DNA from: Apricaphanius iberus
Lineage: Eukaryota > Chordata > Actinopteri > Cyprinodontiformes > Aphaniidae
DNA: 64,000 nucleotides
Assembly (NCBI GenBank): GCA_028564705.1
Contig: JAPXFQ010002899.1
Span: 2,628,737-2,692,736 of the forward strand
Direction of reading: 5' to 3'
Of this stretch, positions 21,733 through 35,987 are shown piece by piece; positions within the stretch are counted from its first letter, which is position 1, and each line of letters starts with the position of its first letter. A program made the position numbers and the translations under genes. The notes beneath the pieces were generated by a model, which worked only from the letters and a program-made list of their open reading frames with translations, made no database searches and had not been told where the DNA came from.

Positions 21733-24700
21733 AAACATTTCCGTCATCTATGGTCATTAACCTGAAAGTGTTGGGGTTTCAAAAATCACACATATCCACA
21801 ACCAGGCTTCCAGTTTTCAGTGGAAGCTTAATCATTTTTAAGCTGGGTAAATCTGCCACTGGTTTGTGGGAAATAATTCTATTTTACAGACGTTTACTGG
21901 CTACTTCTTGTCATTTCCAAGTTCCTAGAACAAGAAAGAAAAATAGGTGTAAAACAACATTAAGGAAAAACTTAAATTGGCGGCACTTTAAAATTTGGAT
22001 TCATAAACTTTTCTTGGAGTTGAAGAATAAGCAGACAATGAGCTACTGCTAGGTTCTCTTAGTTTCGGTCAGTATTTTTGTTTTGTTTTGCCTTGGTTTG
22101 CTTGGTATTTTTACTCTGACTAGTAAAACACACTTAAGGCTATTGATACCTCACAAGAGTTTCTTGTTGGTAATTTCCAACAAACATAAACTGATGAAGC
22201 ATAACATTATGACCACTGACAGGTGAAGTGAATAACTTTATCTCTTCATGGTGACAGGAAATCAGTGGGTCCGATACGGTAGAGAAGAAGGTAAGCATTT
22301 TGCCCACAAAGGTGATGGGTTTTAAGCATACAATTGTTTTTTAACAGCTTAAGTTCAAACTATGATGTCTTATTGACTTAGTCTCAGAAAAATCACCCTA
22401 TATAGACTATGTACATGCTTTCATGGAAACATTTCCTGATTGCTTTTACGAGAATGGTTTGAGGAGCACAACAGGAAGTTTGAAATGTTGACCTCCTGTC
22501 GAAATACCCTACACTTAAATCCATTTAATCATGTTTGGGATGCACGGGATAAAAAAAAGTCTGATTTATTGACACCCAACTTTTTAATTTACAGGATTTG
22601 CAGGAGTTATAGCAATTCATACCTTGACAGGTTAAGCTTAACAAAGTAACAAAGTAACAAAGTAAAAAATTAATAACAAATTAAATATATTTTATTTTTT
22701 GCTTTCTGGTGTTGGTTTATCTATTTTCAGATTTCTATAAAAGTAATTTATACTAAGGTGAACTGTATGATATAAATCTAATTGAGAATTTGAGCCAAGT
22801 AGCTCCAACATCCACTGAGAGGCGCTGTAAGCATATGTTATCCCACTGTAACTGTGTGAGGAGCTGTAAGACACATTTTATATTACTTTTTCTTTCTCAG
22901 TTTTTTCAACACAATTTTCATCCCCAGGCTTGAACTTGTAGCTGCAGGGATATAAATATATGAGGCACCTCAAGCTAATAATAGACTGATTGATCCCCAT
23001 GAGCTGCTTGGTGACAGGCCCAGGGAGTCACCATGTCCCCCTTGTCAAATGATGACTTTCTAGAGAAGAGGACAGGAAGATGAACACAAAAAGTTGGAAT
23101 GAAGTTCATGGGTTAACAGATGTTGGCAGAACAGAAATATGTCACCTGTGGATGAAGGGAGGATTACAATTTTGATTTAAGGATGAATAGCCATCCTTTG
23201 GGAAGTCTGTATATTTAGGATCCAGTAATTCCACACAGATCCCTCTTTTCTTTGGGGTTCACTTCCTTCCTTTTTCTTTTTAAGAGTGGTCTAACATTTT
23301 CTAAGCACTCTTCGACATCCCAATGTTTCTGAGCTCTCAAAGCATTTAGTTTCATATTTCAAAGCTTTTGTAGGTTTTTATTTCCCTTAATTCTACAAAA
23401 GAAAAAAAAATACCCGAATAAATGTCGTCCCTCTGTCTTCATAGACTTTAAATGTCCCACAGATGATCATTTGAATTTCAGAAAGGAAGTGCAACACATT
23501 TTATAATTTTGCCATTTGCCCCCCCCCCCAATGAGACCAAATATGAATTATACGTACATAGTTTCTGCCCAGGTTCTTCATTATAATCAGCTCATCTGCT
23601 TCTGATCAGTTGGGAGTCCTGCCAGCTGACCCGTGCACAACCTTCTGCTTAGCTGGAAACATGTCCAAAGGTGTTAGCCACTAAACTGTTGCATACCTGT
23701 TTGTTTGGGTTTGACAACCTGATCAAGGAAAGAGGGGGTGGATTTTAACACTTCTACATTTCAACTGTGGCTTTCACTCTGTCTATAGTGGGCACCCTCC
23801 CACTAATACTAATAATAAACATCTCAGGGAGTCGTGGGCCAGCTTAGGATTTCCCACTGAGAGGCATTACATTCACCCTTTAGTCTATGTCGAAGGACAT
23901 AGCTTAAACTAGAATTACTTTTTGTGTAACCTCTGACCCTAGACAAGCTGGTTGGTCCTCTCTCAAACATTTCCTGACCTGTTATAGCTGGAAGCCTCAG
24001 GGGCTGAGCCTCAATGCATTTGTACTTCTGTCAAAGGTCCTTCTCGCAGAGATCTGTTACGACTGCAGTTCATCTAATCAGCATGAGCGATGACCATCAG
24101 AACCAGAGTAGCAACAGTGAAAAAGAATCGAAGTAGGGTCAAAAGGTCAAGCTCCACCATTTACTAATGAAGGCGCTTTCAGGTGTTTCGGGGTTGCTTT
24201 TCGAATCAATCTCCTCAAAAGTGTGAGCTTACCGGAGAACATAATTGGCATTTAGAGTAATGGGCAATTAACTTTTTTGTCTGGTCTATATCCAGTCCCA
24301 CAACAACCCTGGATGAAATATGAAGACTGATTTCCATGTATTATGGAGTGTGGAAGTGCTTTTTCCACCTAAAATGATAAAGACCTGAATTTGGGGGGTA
24401 CCTCCACTTTAACAATTCAAAAAAATCAATAAACACACTAAAAAAATACAAAAAATCCATAGGTCATCACTGAAAGTCATCACATAATGGAAGTCATTCA
24501 TTTCACCTTTTAAAGGATCATCATTCACCAGATGCTTTCATGTGCATAATTGTGAGTCTGAGAACAAGAGATGCTTTGTTGTTGTCATTGTGTCTTCCCC
24601 AGTTTTTGTCATCTGAGCTGATAACAGAGTCGCCTGCGACATCTCCCAACTTAAACATACTTTAAGTGCCTAATTTTAAAGACGGGACACAGCAGGTTGT

Positions 24701-25759
24701 TCCATATGGCCTATATGGCTGTGCTCAAGGAAGTGCTGTGGTTCTGATGTGGTTTCCTCGGGTTACACTTCAAAGTGGAAGCACCATCAGCTGGGATGCT
24801 CTGAGGGTCAGGGACACACAGGAAAGGCCATCAGCGAGGTCTGCTGGGAAGGTGTCAGACTTCAAGGCCTTTCAGCTGGACCTGTGTCACAAGCCACCAT
24901 GATGTGGACTCACCAATGGTTTCATTGGAGAGCTAGAGGCTGTGAACAGCAGGGCACCCCCCAGGGATGAGACTGACAGGGACTCTTTGAAGTGGGTAGG
25001 GTTGTGCCTACGTTTCCCTCCCATAACTCCACCCTACAGCTTCACATCACATATGGATATCTTTGAAAAGCACCCCAGCAGCAGTGTGGCTCCCAGGCCA
25101 TGGAAGCGTAACCTGAGAGCGGCTTTAGCAGCCTGTCAGACTGATGTAGTCCTCCCATTGGTCCAAACAGGAAGCAAGTGTCACCCCAGAAACCCAAGGG
25201 TCAAATAGGTCTTTCTGAATGGTGACAATTAGATTAGTGTCTCATGTAGGCCAGACAGGATTTGGATCTCATAAACATGGACACATTCGTGCAGGTAGAA
25301 CTAGCCGGGGAGCACTTAAACTTGCCCTTTTACATTTATGTGTAAATATCAGAAGTCTGGACTCGCACCACGTGACTTAGAAATGAATCAGACTCAGGTC
25401 ACAAATGTAATGAAATCAGAAATACTTTGGAGTTTGACTTGCACTTTAATATCAGTGACTTCAGACTTCACTTTGACTTGAACCCTTTGACTGGAAAAGA
25501 CTTTCCTACACCAAGCAGAAAGTAAGGAAAAGTACCGGACATAAAGCAATGAAGTAATGCCAGGCATTCAATCCGGCCCACTGCATGTCCTCCTGCTAAT
25601 ATTTTCTCTCCTTGTTGCTACAAGCATGCTGCATACCTGATTATTTATCTGCCTCTCTTCGGCATCCTACGATGACGGCAAACGATTCTGACTTGATTGA
25701 AACATAACTTTTTAAACATTTGTATAAATTCTTAGATTTGTTATTCTGATGATCAGATG
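21733..25759. other. Non-coding stretch, nothing assigned
   Basis: A poly-C run lies near 23520-23530. 24650-25210 is less AT-rich and has several overlapping short frames, but none resembles a known domain and none is bounded by convincing splice sites. Confidence 0.45.
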
Positions 25760-26808
25760 TTAAAGGGCCTGTATCATGCTATTTTACAGCTTTCAACTTC
25801 TGGGATAGGCATATTTATGATAAAATATTACTGTTGGTGGTATACAGTATTAGTTTGTCCTGAAATTTAACTGGTTGAAACGGCTCCTTTCTCTATAAAT
25901 GCGCCTCCTGCACCCCAACGCTACGCTCTGCTCCCCCGATCTGCTGCGCTTCAGAGCCAGGAGGAGATCACACTGAAATAAACAGGGCTAAGCTTCATCA
26001 CAAACAGTTTTCTCACAAGAATTTTTTTAAAATCACAAAGCACCAAAATGAAACTGTCATATTAAGGGCTCAGCGTTTGTTTTATTTTTTGGGGGGTAAA
26101 AAAAACGGAGTCAATAAAGCCTATCTCTGTTGCTAAAACTCCAGGCTTTAGAAAAAGCCCAAACCAACACAGCTGCGTCCATTAAGCAAATATTTTCAGC
26201 CCAAGTATATTAAAAAGCCATGGGTGTTGTTTGCCCGCATTTACTGAAGATTCTGAGATGCTACAGATTAATTAATTAACCACACAATACTGTTATAAGA
26301 TCACAGAAGCAGCTTGATAAATGGCTAACCCACATTAGCATTAGCATGAAGCCACTTACTTCTCTGTCCATCAGGCGTCTTTGTTCTTTGATCCAGCAGC
26401 TGTTCTTTAGGATGTATAATAAAATTCATGCAGCCAAACGTGCATTTTCACATAGAAAGTAAAAAATCCAAGAAAAAAAGTGTTTTAAGATGGCAAAAAC
26501 CGAAGCAGCCATTAGCTGTGAGAAGGACGAGGGTGTGTTTGAAAATCTACCAGGGGTAAGCTGCTCTGCAGGGGCGCTGCAGACACCTCTAGCTCTCAAC
26601 TTTCAACTAGTGATGTCACTAGTTGAACACTCAGTCGTTTTTTAGGAGAGGGAGGGGCAGCTGCTCAGAGGGCAGAATTCAGGAGGATTACTCAGACATA
26701 CTTGAATTAAGCCAAAAACCACTCAGGTTGGGATTTTTATGAGAAAATTGCATTACCAGATGGTTGGAAACTCCAAAAACTTGATTTTGCATGATATAGC
26801 CCCTTTAA
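25760..26808. mobile_element. TTAA-flanked non-autonomous DNA transposon (about 1.05 kb)
   Basis: It starts TTAAAGGGCCTGTATCATGC and ends with the complement of TTAAAGGGGCTATATCATGC, so 18 of 20 terminal bases pair. TTAA at both ends fits piggyBac-type target choice. It encodes no transposase. A diverged relative lies at 35988-36842. Confidence 0.7.
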
Positions 26809-26934
26809 ACAAATAATATTGTAACAGCAGGCTTTTACCTTTGCATTTGGTAAACATTAACATGATTTTTATTTTAAATAGAAATGTTAATGTTTGCAAA
26901 AAAGCAACATCAGAACTAAATCAGACTATATCAA

Positions 26935-27020
26935 TTTAGTTCAGTTAAGTTTATTTGTATAGCGCCAATTCACATGTCATCTCAAGGAGCTTTATAAGTC
27001 ATTTGATCAGATATACATTA
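26935..27020 (-). repeat. LINE 3' tail fragment
   Basis: Minus-strand match to the tail at 47200-47275: a CTTGAGATGACATGTG-like core, then GGCGCTATACAAATAAACT. It is 5'-truncated. Confidence 0.65.
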
Positions 27021-28164
27021 CAATCAGTTTAAAAGTTTTCTATAAACCCAGATTTATAAGTTCAATTTACTTGCTGGTCTTTTTGGTGAAAAAAAACTCT
27101 ACCTAAATTAACACTCAAAAATATTATTGTATTGATTAAATTACATATTTGTTTAATTGACATATTTAAGACTTAAAATTATATGATTTTGACACAAATG
27201 AAAACTTGCCTTGATTTTGGATTTTAAATTTTCATTCCATTACTTTATACTTGACCTGCATGGATAGACTTGAGACTTTTTGTGACTTGCCAAGTAATAA
27301 CCGGTAAACCTTGTTACTCTAACAGCTTGGGTTTACTTTCAAGTCCTGTGATAAAGCCCGCCCCTCATTCAATCAGGCTCCATACAGATTTCCTTGTGAC
27401 TGTTTTATGAAAGGGATTCAGCAGTTTAAAGTGTATTTATCTGTATTTACCAAAGGAGATATCAATTCTGCATGTTAGCTTCTTTATATTTAGCCCCACT
27501 TTTTCAGTTTTTGATGAGAACAATCTACCAGCAGACACCCACCTCCGCTGTAGGCCAGTATGGAAGCTGTTTTATTGCTTTGCTCATCACTGCCCTTTAT
27601 CTTACTCTGAGTTCTGCTCTCCTTCATCTCCCTTCCTCTCCTGCTCTGTTCTTGGTGTTCCTTCTCTCTCTACCACTTAAATGACACCAGACTTTGAAAA
27701 ACATGATTAAAAAGATTTAGTGCCACTGGAGCCAGTTTGGTCGTCTGGTTGGGCCATTTAGTACAGAACACTATCTTACGTGATTATATTTGTGTGTACT
27801 GTATATGCATGTGTGCCTGTGGTTGCATAAATGCATGTAAGCATGTGGCTGGCTCATAGGGGCAGCGATAGATTTGCTACTCTCTGTAAGAGCCAGGAGC
27901 CATCCCTGCTTTAATGGGTGCCATAAGAAAAAAAAAAAAAGCTTTTAAGGAAGGTTGGGCCACTGAAGAGGGGTAAAGTTGGGGTGGAGCTGAGGAGGCT
28001 GGAGATATAGATATAGAGATATCACTGTGCATTCTCACAGTTTGGTCGAAATTCAGTTTGAATCACTACAAGTTATTCAAATAAGGATTCACATTCAGTT
28101 AATGCAGTTCAGTTCAATTTGTAATACAGTAAAACAGCATATTGCAGTTCAGTATCAGTGGCTT
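27021..28164. other. Non-coding stretch, nothing recognised
   Basis: AT-rich, with an A-run near 27930 and a short GATATA repeat near 28003-28025. Confidence 0.5.
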
Positions 28165-28760
28165 TCTCCAGGGATGTGAAAAGCTGAAAGCATCGGCCCC
28201 AAAGTAAAAATGCCTATTTGGAACCCATGTGGGATTCAAAATTCAAATCAAATTCTAAAATACTTTAATAATCACAGAGCAAAATTATGGCCTCCATATG
28301 GGGCCATAATGGGCCCCAACAGGGCTTAGGCTGCTGCCTGTGGCCCCAGTATGGCCCACTGCTGTGGGGCCCTTACGTGCCCCGCATTTCATGGCAGTAC
28401 CCTGACCTGCACATGTGGGCTTCCCGTTGTGGTCCCACTGTGTTCATTGCTGTGGGGACCACAAATGACCCGCATGTTACATTTCACTGTGGCTTTCCCC
28501 ACAGAAATAAACACAGTTAACGCAGAAGTGCAAACATCCATTAGACTAGGCAAGGGCCCTGCATTGGATGGATTTGGGCAGATTTATCTGTGGGTTGCAC
28601 ATAACTGAATCTAAAAGGGGCACACATAGGAAAAAAATATGGCCCCCATTAATGCATCTCTACAAGTGTGTATTTGCCCTGTCCATACTACCCCAGACAC
28701 TGCCCACTAAAGCTCATGGTGGGCCCAAACGGGCATGTTTGCTGGGTTATGGCCAGGAGT
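28165..28760. repeat. GC-rich repeat with GGGCCC/GGCCAT motifs
   Basis: Motifs such as GGGGCCATAATGGGCCCC, GTGGCCCCAGTATGGCCC and GTGGGGCCCTTACG recur with diverged spacing, and then again at 28680-28750 (GGTGGGCCCAAACGGGC). It looks like a decayed, internally repetitive dispersed element. Family unknown. Confidence 0.45.
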
Positions 28761-31370
28761 AGTTTCTCTAGGAATGAAAAGCAAAGATAGTATACAAAGT
28801 TATTAGCTACTGCTTTGGTAGTGACTCAGTCAAGGAAAAAGACAGCTGAAAACATAAGGACTGATGCATGCACTATGGAAAGAAGAAGACAGAAAGTTAA
28901 TATGGTCAAAAACAATTACATAAATAAAATAAATACCCACTTAAATAAATCAAATAAAGCAAAAAGGATGGAGAAACAGCATAACAGTGTTCTCACACAG
29001 AATTTATGTGAGGTGTTGACTTTCTTTGTATTTCCTTCTATTTCATTTTAAATGGTCAAGAATTTTTTTTTTTCATCTGTGGTACTGCATTGGATCTTTC
29101 ATTTCCCATGAAAACAGTTAGTTTCTATTGGCAAGAAAATTATGCCTACTTAAAGCTCAAAATGAGCTGAAATATTGGTCTTAGTCTTAACAATAAAGTG
29201 AAACTTTAAGTAACAGTTAAGAAAAACAGTAGTTTGATATCATAAATTACTTTAATACGACAACTCATTTAATTTTAAGAGCCCAGTTTTAATTAATTTT
29301 ATTAAGATTGTTATATATATAAAGCTTACAAAAAATGTTTTTCTTTTTTTTCAACACAAATATCATGTTAGCATAAGATGCTGTCAACATTTTCCAGTTT
29401 GGCACAAAAGTTGCTTCACATTTAGCTTCAAAAACTGCAAAGGGCTGAAGAAAAGATCCAGGTTTGGCTTCTGATACACCCGTAAAAATTAACCCTGGAA
29501 ATTATTTGCCAAAAAGTATGCAAGAAAACTAAAACGTGACCCCACAAGGTCTGGAAAGGAGAGAGAGATGTAATTCAAGTAATCACTAAGCAGAATCTTG
29601 CAGAGAACCAGGCTAAGGATAGTGTTAAGCAAGACATGGAATACTATGCACCAATCAGGTTCTCAAGACAAAAGATGATCATTAATATTTCATAAAAAAA
29701 GATCTTACAAGTGCATCTGACAAAGAGATTACTAAACTCTTAGCAGTAAAATATTGTAATTCACTATACTGCATTAAGGAGAATCAATGTTTTATTTGTT
29801 AAGGATAATTTTAAAGCTACCTTAATTCTGATTTTAAATGTGATTTTAAAATAATGGATTTACAGACTGAATTAATTAAATTACTAAAAGAGTAAAAAGA
29901 ACAGTCATAGAAATAGTTGGAACATTACTTCTCACTGGGCCATTTTTGCCTTTAATTTTATTTTTTCCATATGAAGTGCTTGGGAACAGTCAGTAAATAT
30001 ATTGAAGCATGAAAATGCCTCCCGGTGTCTACATATGAATTACTCATCTGAAAGATGTTACATGGTGGCTGTAATGGCATCTCCTGACCATTTGTGCATA
30101 ATCACGTTAGCACAGACCAAATGTTCAGATAATACTATGCTTATTGTCCATGTATATATCATGCTGCATCTTTTTATTGTTAAACTACACTATATGATTG
30201 TTATTACCAGTTGCTTATGTGTTTTCAGATTTAAAAAAATATTTACTCTTCTGGCAAAGCTGTGTAACAGCATGAACATTGATGGAAACAATTACATCTC
30301 CCAGACATGCTCCTAGTTATAACAGTGTAGGGTTCTCCTCTAAACATACAGGGAAGCATAAATATTTCCTGAGGGTCCTGGGGAGAGATGCAGTTAGATC
30401 CTGGTATGAAAGGGATTCACTCGCTTTTATGATTGAGTCAGGATGTCCCAAATGCTTATATTGCATGCATATATATTCAACATATTGTTGTTCTGTATAA
30501 CATAAAATGCCAGATTTAAACATATTATTTGATCAAAAACAGGTGAATGATGAGGTAATGTTTTAGTGCAGAAAATGATTTGCTGTAGCTCAGTGTGTAG
30601 GTGTCGGACCAGCAGGTTGGTGAGGTTTAGGACGTGTGGTTGTGATTAGCTAGGTCTGCAACCCCAAACCCTGTTGATCCCAACCCCCACTTCATTCCCT
30701 GAAGTTGTGAAAACATTCGCTAATTTTTTTTTCTTCGTCTGGAAATAAAGAACATGCAGATTCTCACTCTCTCATGGTCCTGACTTCGAAGGTAAACGAT
30801 CTTACTTAAGACCAGCAGAGCAGACCTATGTTTCTGTATCCTTCGGGGTCATATTAAAAAGGTCAAAGAGTTAAGCAGCTCTGTGCCTGCTGCACACTAC
30901 TACTGTGTCCCACATTTTATTTCCTCTGGACCCAGTGAGTATCAGTGATGTGAGGGAGATATCCCTCTGTCTACAGCTTCACCCAGCATGGGAGAAATGT
31001 GCCAGTTCTGAGTTTGAGAATAGGTCAGAGTGAAAAAAAGTGAAGGTGAAAGGTTGAATATGAACTACTATTATCTCCTAAAGTGATTATTTAATGTCAA
31101 GTATGGTTGCACTGAGCCCTTTTCTAGAGAATGTGTTGTCTTGGACCTAGAGGCAACTTTTTCTGAAATTATAGGTTACTTTTTAGAAACTTACAGGGTA
31201 GGCAGGGAGAAATAGCACTCCGGGTACTCTTGGAATCCATCCTTTAATATTAGCCGACCTGATATTTACGGTACTTACAGGTGACCATGCTTAAATATAC
31301 AGGGTACTTTTTAGAACTTTGAGGTTAGTTTTTTCTTAGAAGTTAGGAGGTGCTTTTGAGAAAATAGGGC
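28761..31370. other. AT-rich non-coding stretch
   Basis: No gene is recognised. 31140-31360 has loosely repeated 'GGTTACTTTTTAGAA' motifs of unknown origin. Confidence 0.5.
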
Positions 31371-31690
31371 AAGGCAAGTTTATTTGTAAAGCACAATTAT
31401 AGAAATTACAAGGTAATTCGAAGTGCTTCACAGGTGCATAAATTAACAAAACAGATAAACAAAACAAAAAACTATCAACTTAAAAAATAATTAATTACAA
31501 TAAAAAAGCGAGAGTGCAGATAAAATACTTTCAATTGTCACATGCACGGGTAAAAAGAACTGTTTTCAGCCTGGATTTAAACATTGTTAGAGTTGAGGCT
31601 TGTCTCACATCCTCATGAAGACTGTACCCATATTTTAGCTCCCTGAAACTGAAATGCAGTCTCACCATGTTTATTTTTGACTCTGGTAAC
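31371..31690 (-). repeat. Truncated non-LTR retrotransposon 3' end
   Basis: On the minus strand the left end is a LINE tail (GTGCTTTACAAATAAACTTG, then CCTTGCC). Further in is a short frame with the residue pattern LTMFKSRLKTVLF, which resembles the C-terminal end of fish LINE reverse transcriptases. The reading frame is degraded. Confidence 0.5.
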
Positions 31691-32934
31691 CACCAGGAGA
31701 CCCCTCCTGTAGGGGCTATAATAAGTATTGCTAATGATAATTCTTTGCTCATAACTTATTTACATTCTTACTCAGGTTTTGTGCTCAAAATATTCAACAT
31801 TTGCGATCCCAATATGAACAATGCTACAAGTTTGTTTTCTTTCTTACATGTATATTAAGGAATTGTTTTATTTAAATATGGCCTGCTCTGTGTATCATTG
31901 ATTTTCTGTGCATTTGTGAATTAAAAACGTAATATTAGTATCTCATTAAAACGATCTCAAAGTAATTTCCCTCTGCCAATTAGCACATCATTTATCTTTA
32001 TATTGGGCAGTTTAATTTGTTTCTGCCTGTTTGACTTAAATTTGTTGGCAGTGAAAGTTCAAACCACTGAAGCTCAGTGCTCTGCTTCTGCATATAGTTT
32101 TGTTTATCTTTCTATCTCATTATCTGCCACTACAGCCTTCATAATTCCCAGTGGATATCATTAAATATTAATTTGAACTTATATTATAAAGTGTTTGGCA
32201 TGAAGCTGACATGGTGTACCAGAGAGCTGAACCCTTGTATCCTGCTCCATAAAAGTAAATGGTGTGGTTTACTGGATAGAGGCATTAGAATGTTCAAACT
32301 AAATGTTCTGTGCTTAGAACAATGTGGAAGCAGTGTGAGTTTCCTATACAGGCTACCATGTTCAGAAAAGAATAAGCAGAGACACACGACCTGTGCAATT
32401 ACAATATTTGGGTTACAGGGGAGCTATTTATTTGCTGAATTTGACATGTTTCAGCCAACCTGGGGAGCTGTGCGGTATGGAAAAACGATACGGCTGAAGT
32501 GTATTTATTTGTTCTGCGGGGAAAGAAGCAAACAGAGAACAGCCAAGGGAAAGAAAAAGGAAGGTTTTTTTAAAGGTCATAACTTTAAATTTTGTCCTTG
32601 CATGCTATGACTGAGTCCTGTTGAGTTGTAGGAAGTAGAGAGGACATGCCCTCCATCTGCCAGTGAAACATTCTGGATCACAACATACTACTGGCATGTG
32701 ACCAGTGGTGAAATAAGTGACTTTAGAAAATTTAAAAATGAAGCATATGTTCAGGAAACATGTCAGTAGTAACCCTATTTCATTCATAAAAATGTAAAAA
32801 TTCAAAAAGCAAAACTACTTTTTATATTTTCAGCTTTTAAACTAAACTAAACCAATCATACCTTGATGAAATTATGAAACAACTAAGTTCATCCACTTGC
32901 TGCCTCGATATCTTACCCACAGCTTTTTTAAGAA
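31691..32934. other. Non-coding stretch, nothing recognised
   Basis: The 145-codon frame at 32173-32610 has no recognisable domain and an unremarkable composition, and it is treated as chance. Confidence 0.45.
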
Positions 32935-33318
32935 CTTACTAATAAGTCCCAGAATCATAAACAAACACGGAGAATCAGTTTTCAGTTTCTATGCTCTCCT
33001 TATCTGGAACCAGCTACCTGATGACTGCAGAGCTGCCCAAACACTGGGGTGCTTTAAAGCATAACTTAAAACATAACTGTTTAAACCTGCCTTTGAGTAA
33101 ACTTTTATATTTGTTCTCTAATGTGTTCTTTTATTGATTCTCGTGTTTTATGCTTAATTGCTGTTATTCATTTTCATACTTTTATGCTGTTTTTTTATTT
33201 TATTTCCAATTCCTGTTTTTACTTTGCTTATGTTGTTATTACCAAATCATGTAAAGCACCATGAATTACCTTGTGTTGACAGTGTACTATAAAAGTTGCC
33301 TTCCTTGTCTTGCCTTTT
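32935..33318 (+). pseudogene. LINE reverse transcriptase C-terminal fragment and 3' tail
   Basis: At 32968-33115 a degraded plus-strand frame reads HGESVFSFYALLIWNQLPDD and later a decayed FKA-LKT-LFKPAF. This is the usual C-terminal end of fish LINE reverse transcriptases, with internal stops. The 3' UTR ends in the tail GTAAAGCACCATGAATTACC...CTATAAAAGTTGCCTTCC, which matches 175-262. It is a dead, 5'-truncated copy. Confidence 0.65.
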
Positions 33319-35987
33319 ATCTCTGATGATTTTGATGAAAAGAAATTATGCTAAATAGAATGTAAATACTGTGTATTGCATTAGACCGGGAAAAGAATGA
33401 TTTTCCTTCAAAAATTTGGCATCCCGCTAGAAGTATGTCTATGCACTGTACATTTTGTGTTTTCACTACTTGGACGGTGCTCTTACTGTATCAATGAAAG
33501 AAGGTGACATTTAGTCTGCATCAGTGCTGATGTGTTTTAGTGAAGCTCAGGATGCTTTCATACGAGCCTTCATATAATTTGAATCTGGTATATGTCAAAT
33601 TCCTTTCCCTAATAGCCTACTCCACAGATTTTTCTATAGGGTCCAGGTTCAACAGCCAGCAGAAGAAAGCATGAAGTGCTCTAAATATTACAGATTGCTG
33701 ATTTTGAACTTGAAAAAAATGTAGTGGACTAACATCGGGCAATGATATGCCCCCCTAAATCATCAATGAGCTTCAGCAGCTAGGAGTCTGTGCCTCTCCA
33801 CTCTGCCTCCAGACACAGCAGCCTTGAGATCTAGATCAAATCTAAAATTAAAATAAAATAAAAATGTAAAATTAATTAGAACAAGTGAAAAAGAAGTCAA
33901 AGTAGAAACAACATTTTTTTAAAACACCACAAGAATGCCTTGAGATTTATTGATAAAGGCTGCAATAGGATCACAGGAGAAGGTTTGACGATTATATTCC
34001 ATTAGAGTTCTTGTTTAAGAAAGTTACTATCAAAAAACACACAAATACTTTTAAGAAGACAGTTTTTAGTGTCATACTGCAACATAAGTTTTTAAAAAAA
34101 TAAGATCAAAATAAAACAGCAAGTCAATTCAGTGATGCAGAAATAGTCTAAAGGGCTGCCCTTGTATTACAATTTTCAGTATTATCACATTTACAACACA
34201 TGGATATTCCCCATAATGCTAATGATGTGTGTATCTGGCAGCTATTTAAGCTCTAAACCTGTGCCCTTGAACTGAATTCAGACCCGTGTTGGCTAAACAC
34301 CACTAATCCAGTCCTCATGCTGTTACATAGGACACATAATCAATGCAGTCAAGTGAAGGTATTCTTTTTTCAACATTATCAGGTATTTAGGTTTTCAACT
34401 TGCACCATCCACAGAATTTTCACAGGATAGGAAATGCAACTATCTCTGCCTCCCACGACAAGTCAGAAATGAAAGAGGCTTGAAGGATAAAGCAAACCAT
34501 GATAACTTCTTTGTGATCCTGCAGAGATGCACTCATGATGGTGTCCAGAACTAGATTACAGCGGGAGTACCTGCTGTGCAGCATGACAGGTTATGAAATG
34601 CTTCACTTTATAATTACATCATTATGTCATGCCAATGATACTGATGTGGCTTTTGATTATTAGCACCTCTGATAGTGGAAAATGAGATTTTACTGACAGT
34701 CAAGCATTTTCCATTGGAAAAAAAAATATGTTTTAGTGCATTTAGACTGCAGCATTATTCCCTAAAACATTTTTATGTGGTAAATAATAAAAATGTTGAA
34801 CGTGAATAGTTGTGTAATTGTAGTGGAAGTTGTTATCAAGGCACACTAAAACTCATTAAGTCGTTATGATGCTGATGGTGACTCACAAGGATGATTGATT
34901 AATCCTCATAGCAAAAAATTAACTGCAGTGTGGCTACGTTCAAAGAGCACAAAGAGGTATAGGAGTCATTTGATTGCTTTTGTGATATGGGGGCAGTTTA
35001 TTGCAGCAAGACGGCCTTATCAACATAATTATTTTTGCTTTGGCAGAATTTGCATTACATGGACCACAATTTGTTAGTTTCTGTCACAACTTTTAATTTT
35101 CTCATAGCAATTTGACTTTCATACATGATTCTGAGGCAGATGTGTCAATGCAACATATATTTTAAATCCCAGTTAGCTTTGATATGACACCATACTAGCC
35201 TATTTAGGATACTTTGTTTAAGATGAACAAGAAGTTTTCACTTATCTTTATTTCTTATTAGAAATGCAATCAGTTGTTTTATGTTTTTTTATTGGCATTA
35301 TTTGGTATAAATCAATTTTCACTATACAATAAAGAGTTTTTGTAATAATATTTTGTCAAAAAAAATGTTGTTCTTTACTGATTTGTAAAAGCAATAAAAA
35401 CGTTAAAACATCCATTAGGATTCATATTTTTCATAGGCATTATGTACGAACATTAAAAATGCTAACTTTGGCTCATTCACATATGGATAAAGTGCACATT
35501 AAACTTTGATTCCTTATTTGGGTTTAAATAACTGATTTTCAGTTTGATTTGACCAATGGATTTATAAGTGTTGATGATCAATTGAAATCCAGTGACCTTG
35601 GAGCATAAGAAAACTCCTTTGTGAAGGGCCGATAATTTGCTTTTGAGTGAAAATGGCTCCCCCTAGGCAAAGCCACCCTAGGCAGAGAACCTTATTATCT
35701 AAATCCAAAACCACCACTTGCAGACATCCACAAAATGAAAATTATTTTTTATTTTACCCATTCAGTCTTTGCCACAACATGAGGTGAGTGGTATTTTGGG
35801 TGACTCACCTGATGACATACTGACTAGAATTTGTCCAAATAAATTTTTTTTTACTGAATCCATAACCATAATCCATGTTTAATGTGCAAAACAGCCACAT
35901 TTGAATTTGAAGTAATGGTTGGTTACTAATCTTTGACTGTCAAAAGTCAAAATTCCAACTTTAGGAATTGTTCCTGCTGTTCCTGAT
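33319..35987. other. AT-rich non-coding stretch
   Basis: Nothing recognised. Confidence 0.5.

Noticed and set aside
24666..25208. Possible exons in a less AT-rich stretch
   Set aside because: Overlapping short frames lack domains and good donor/acceptor pairs. I could not support any one of them.
30586..30680. SINE-like head (TGTAGCTCAGTGTGTAGG)
   Set aside because: The A-box resemblance is weak and no B-box or family tail follows.
32173..32610. 145-codon open frame (+)
   Set aside because: No recognisable motif, no splice sites in a sensible position, and composition like the flanks.
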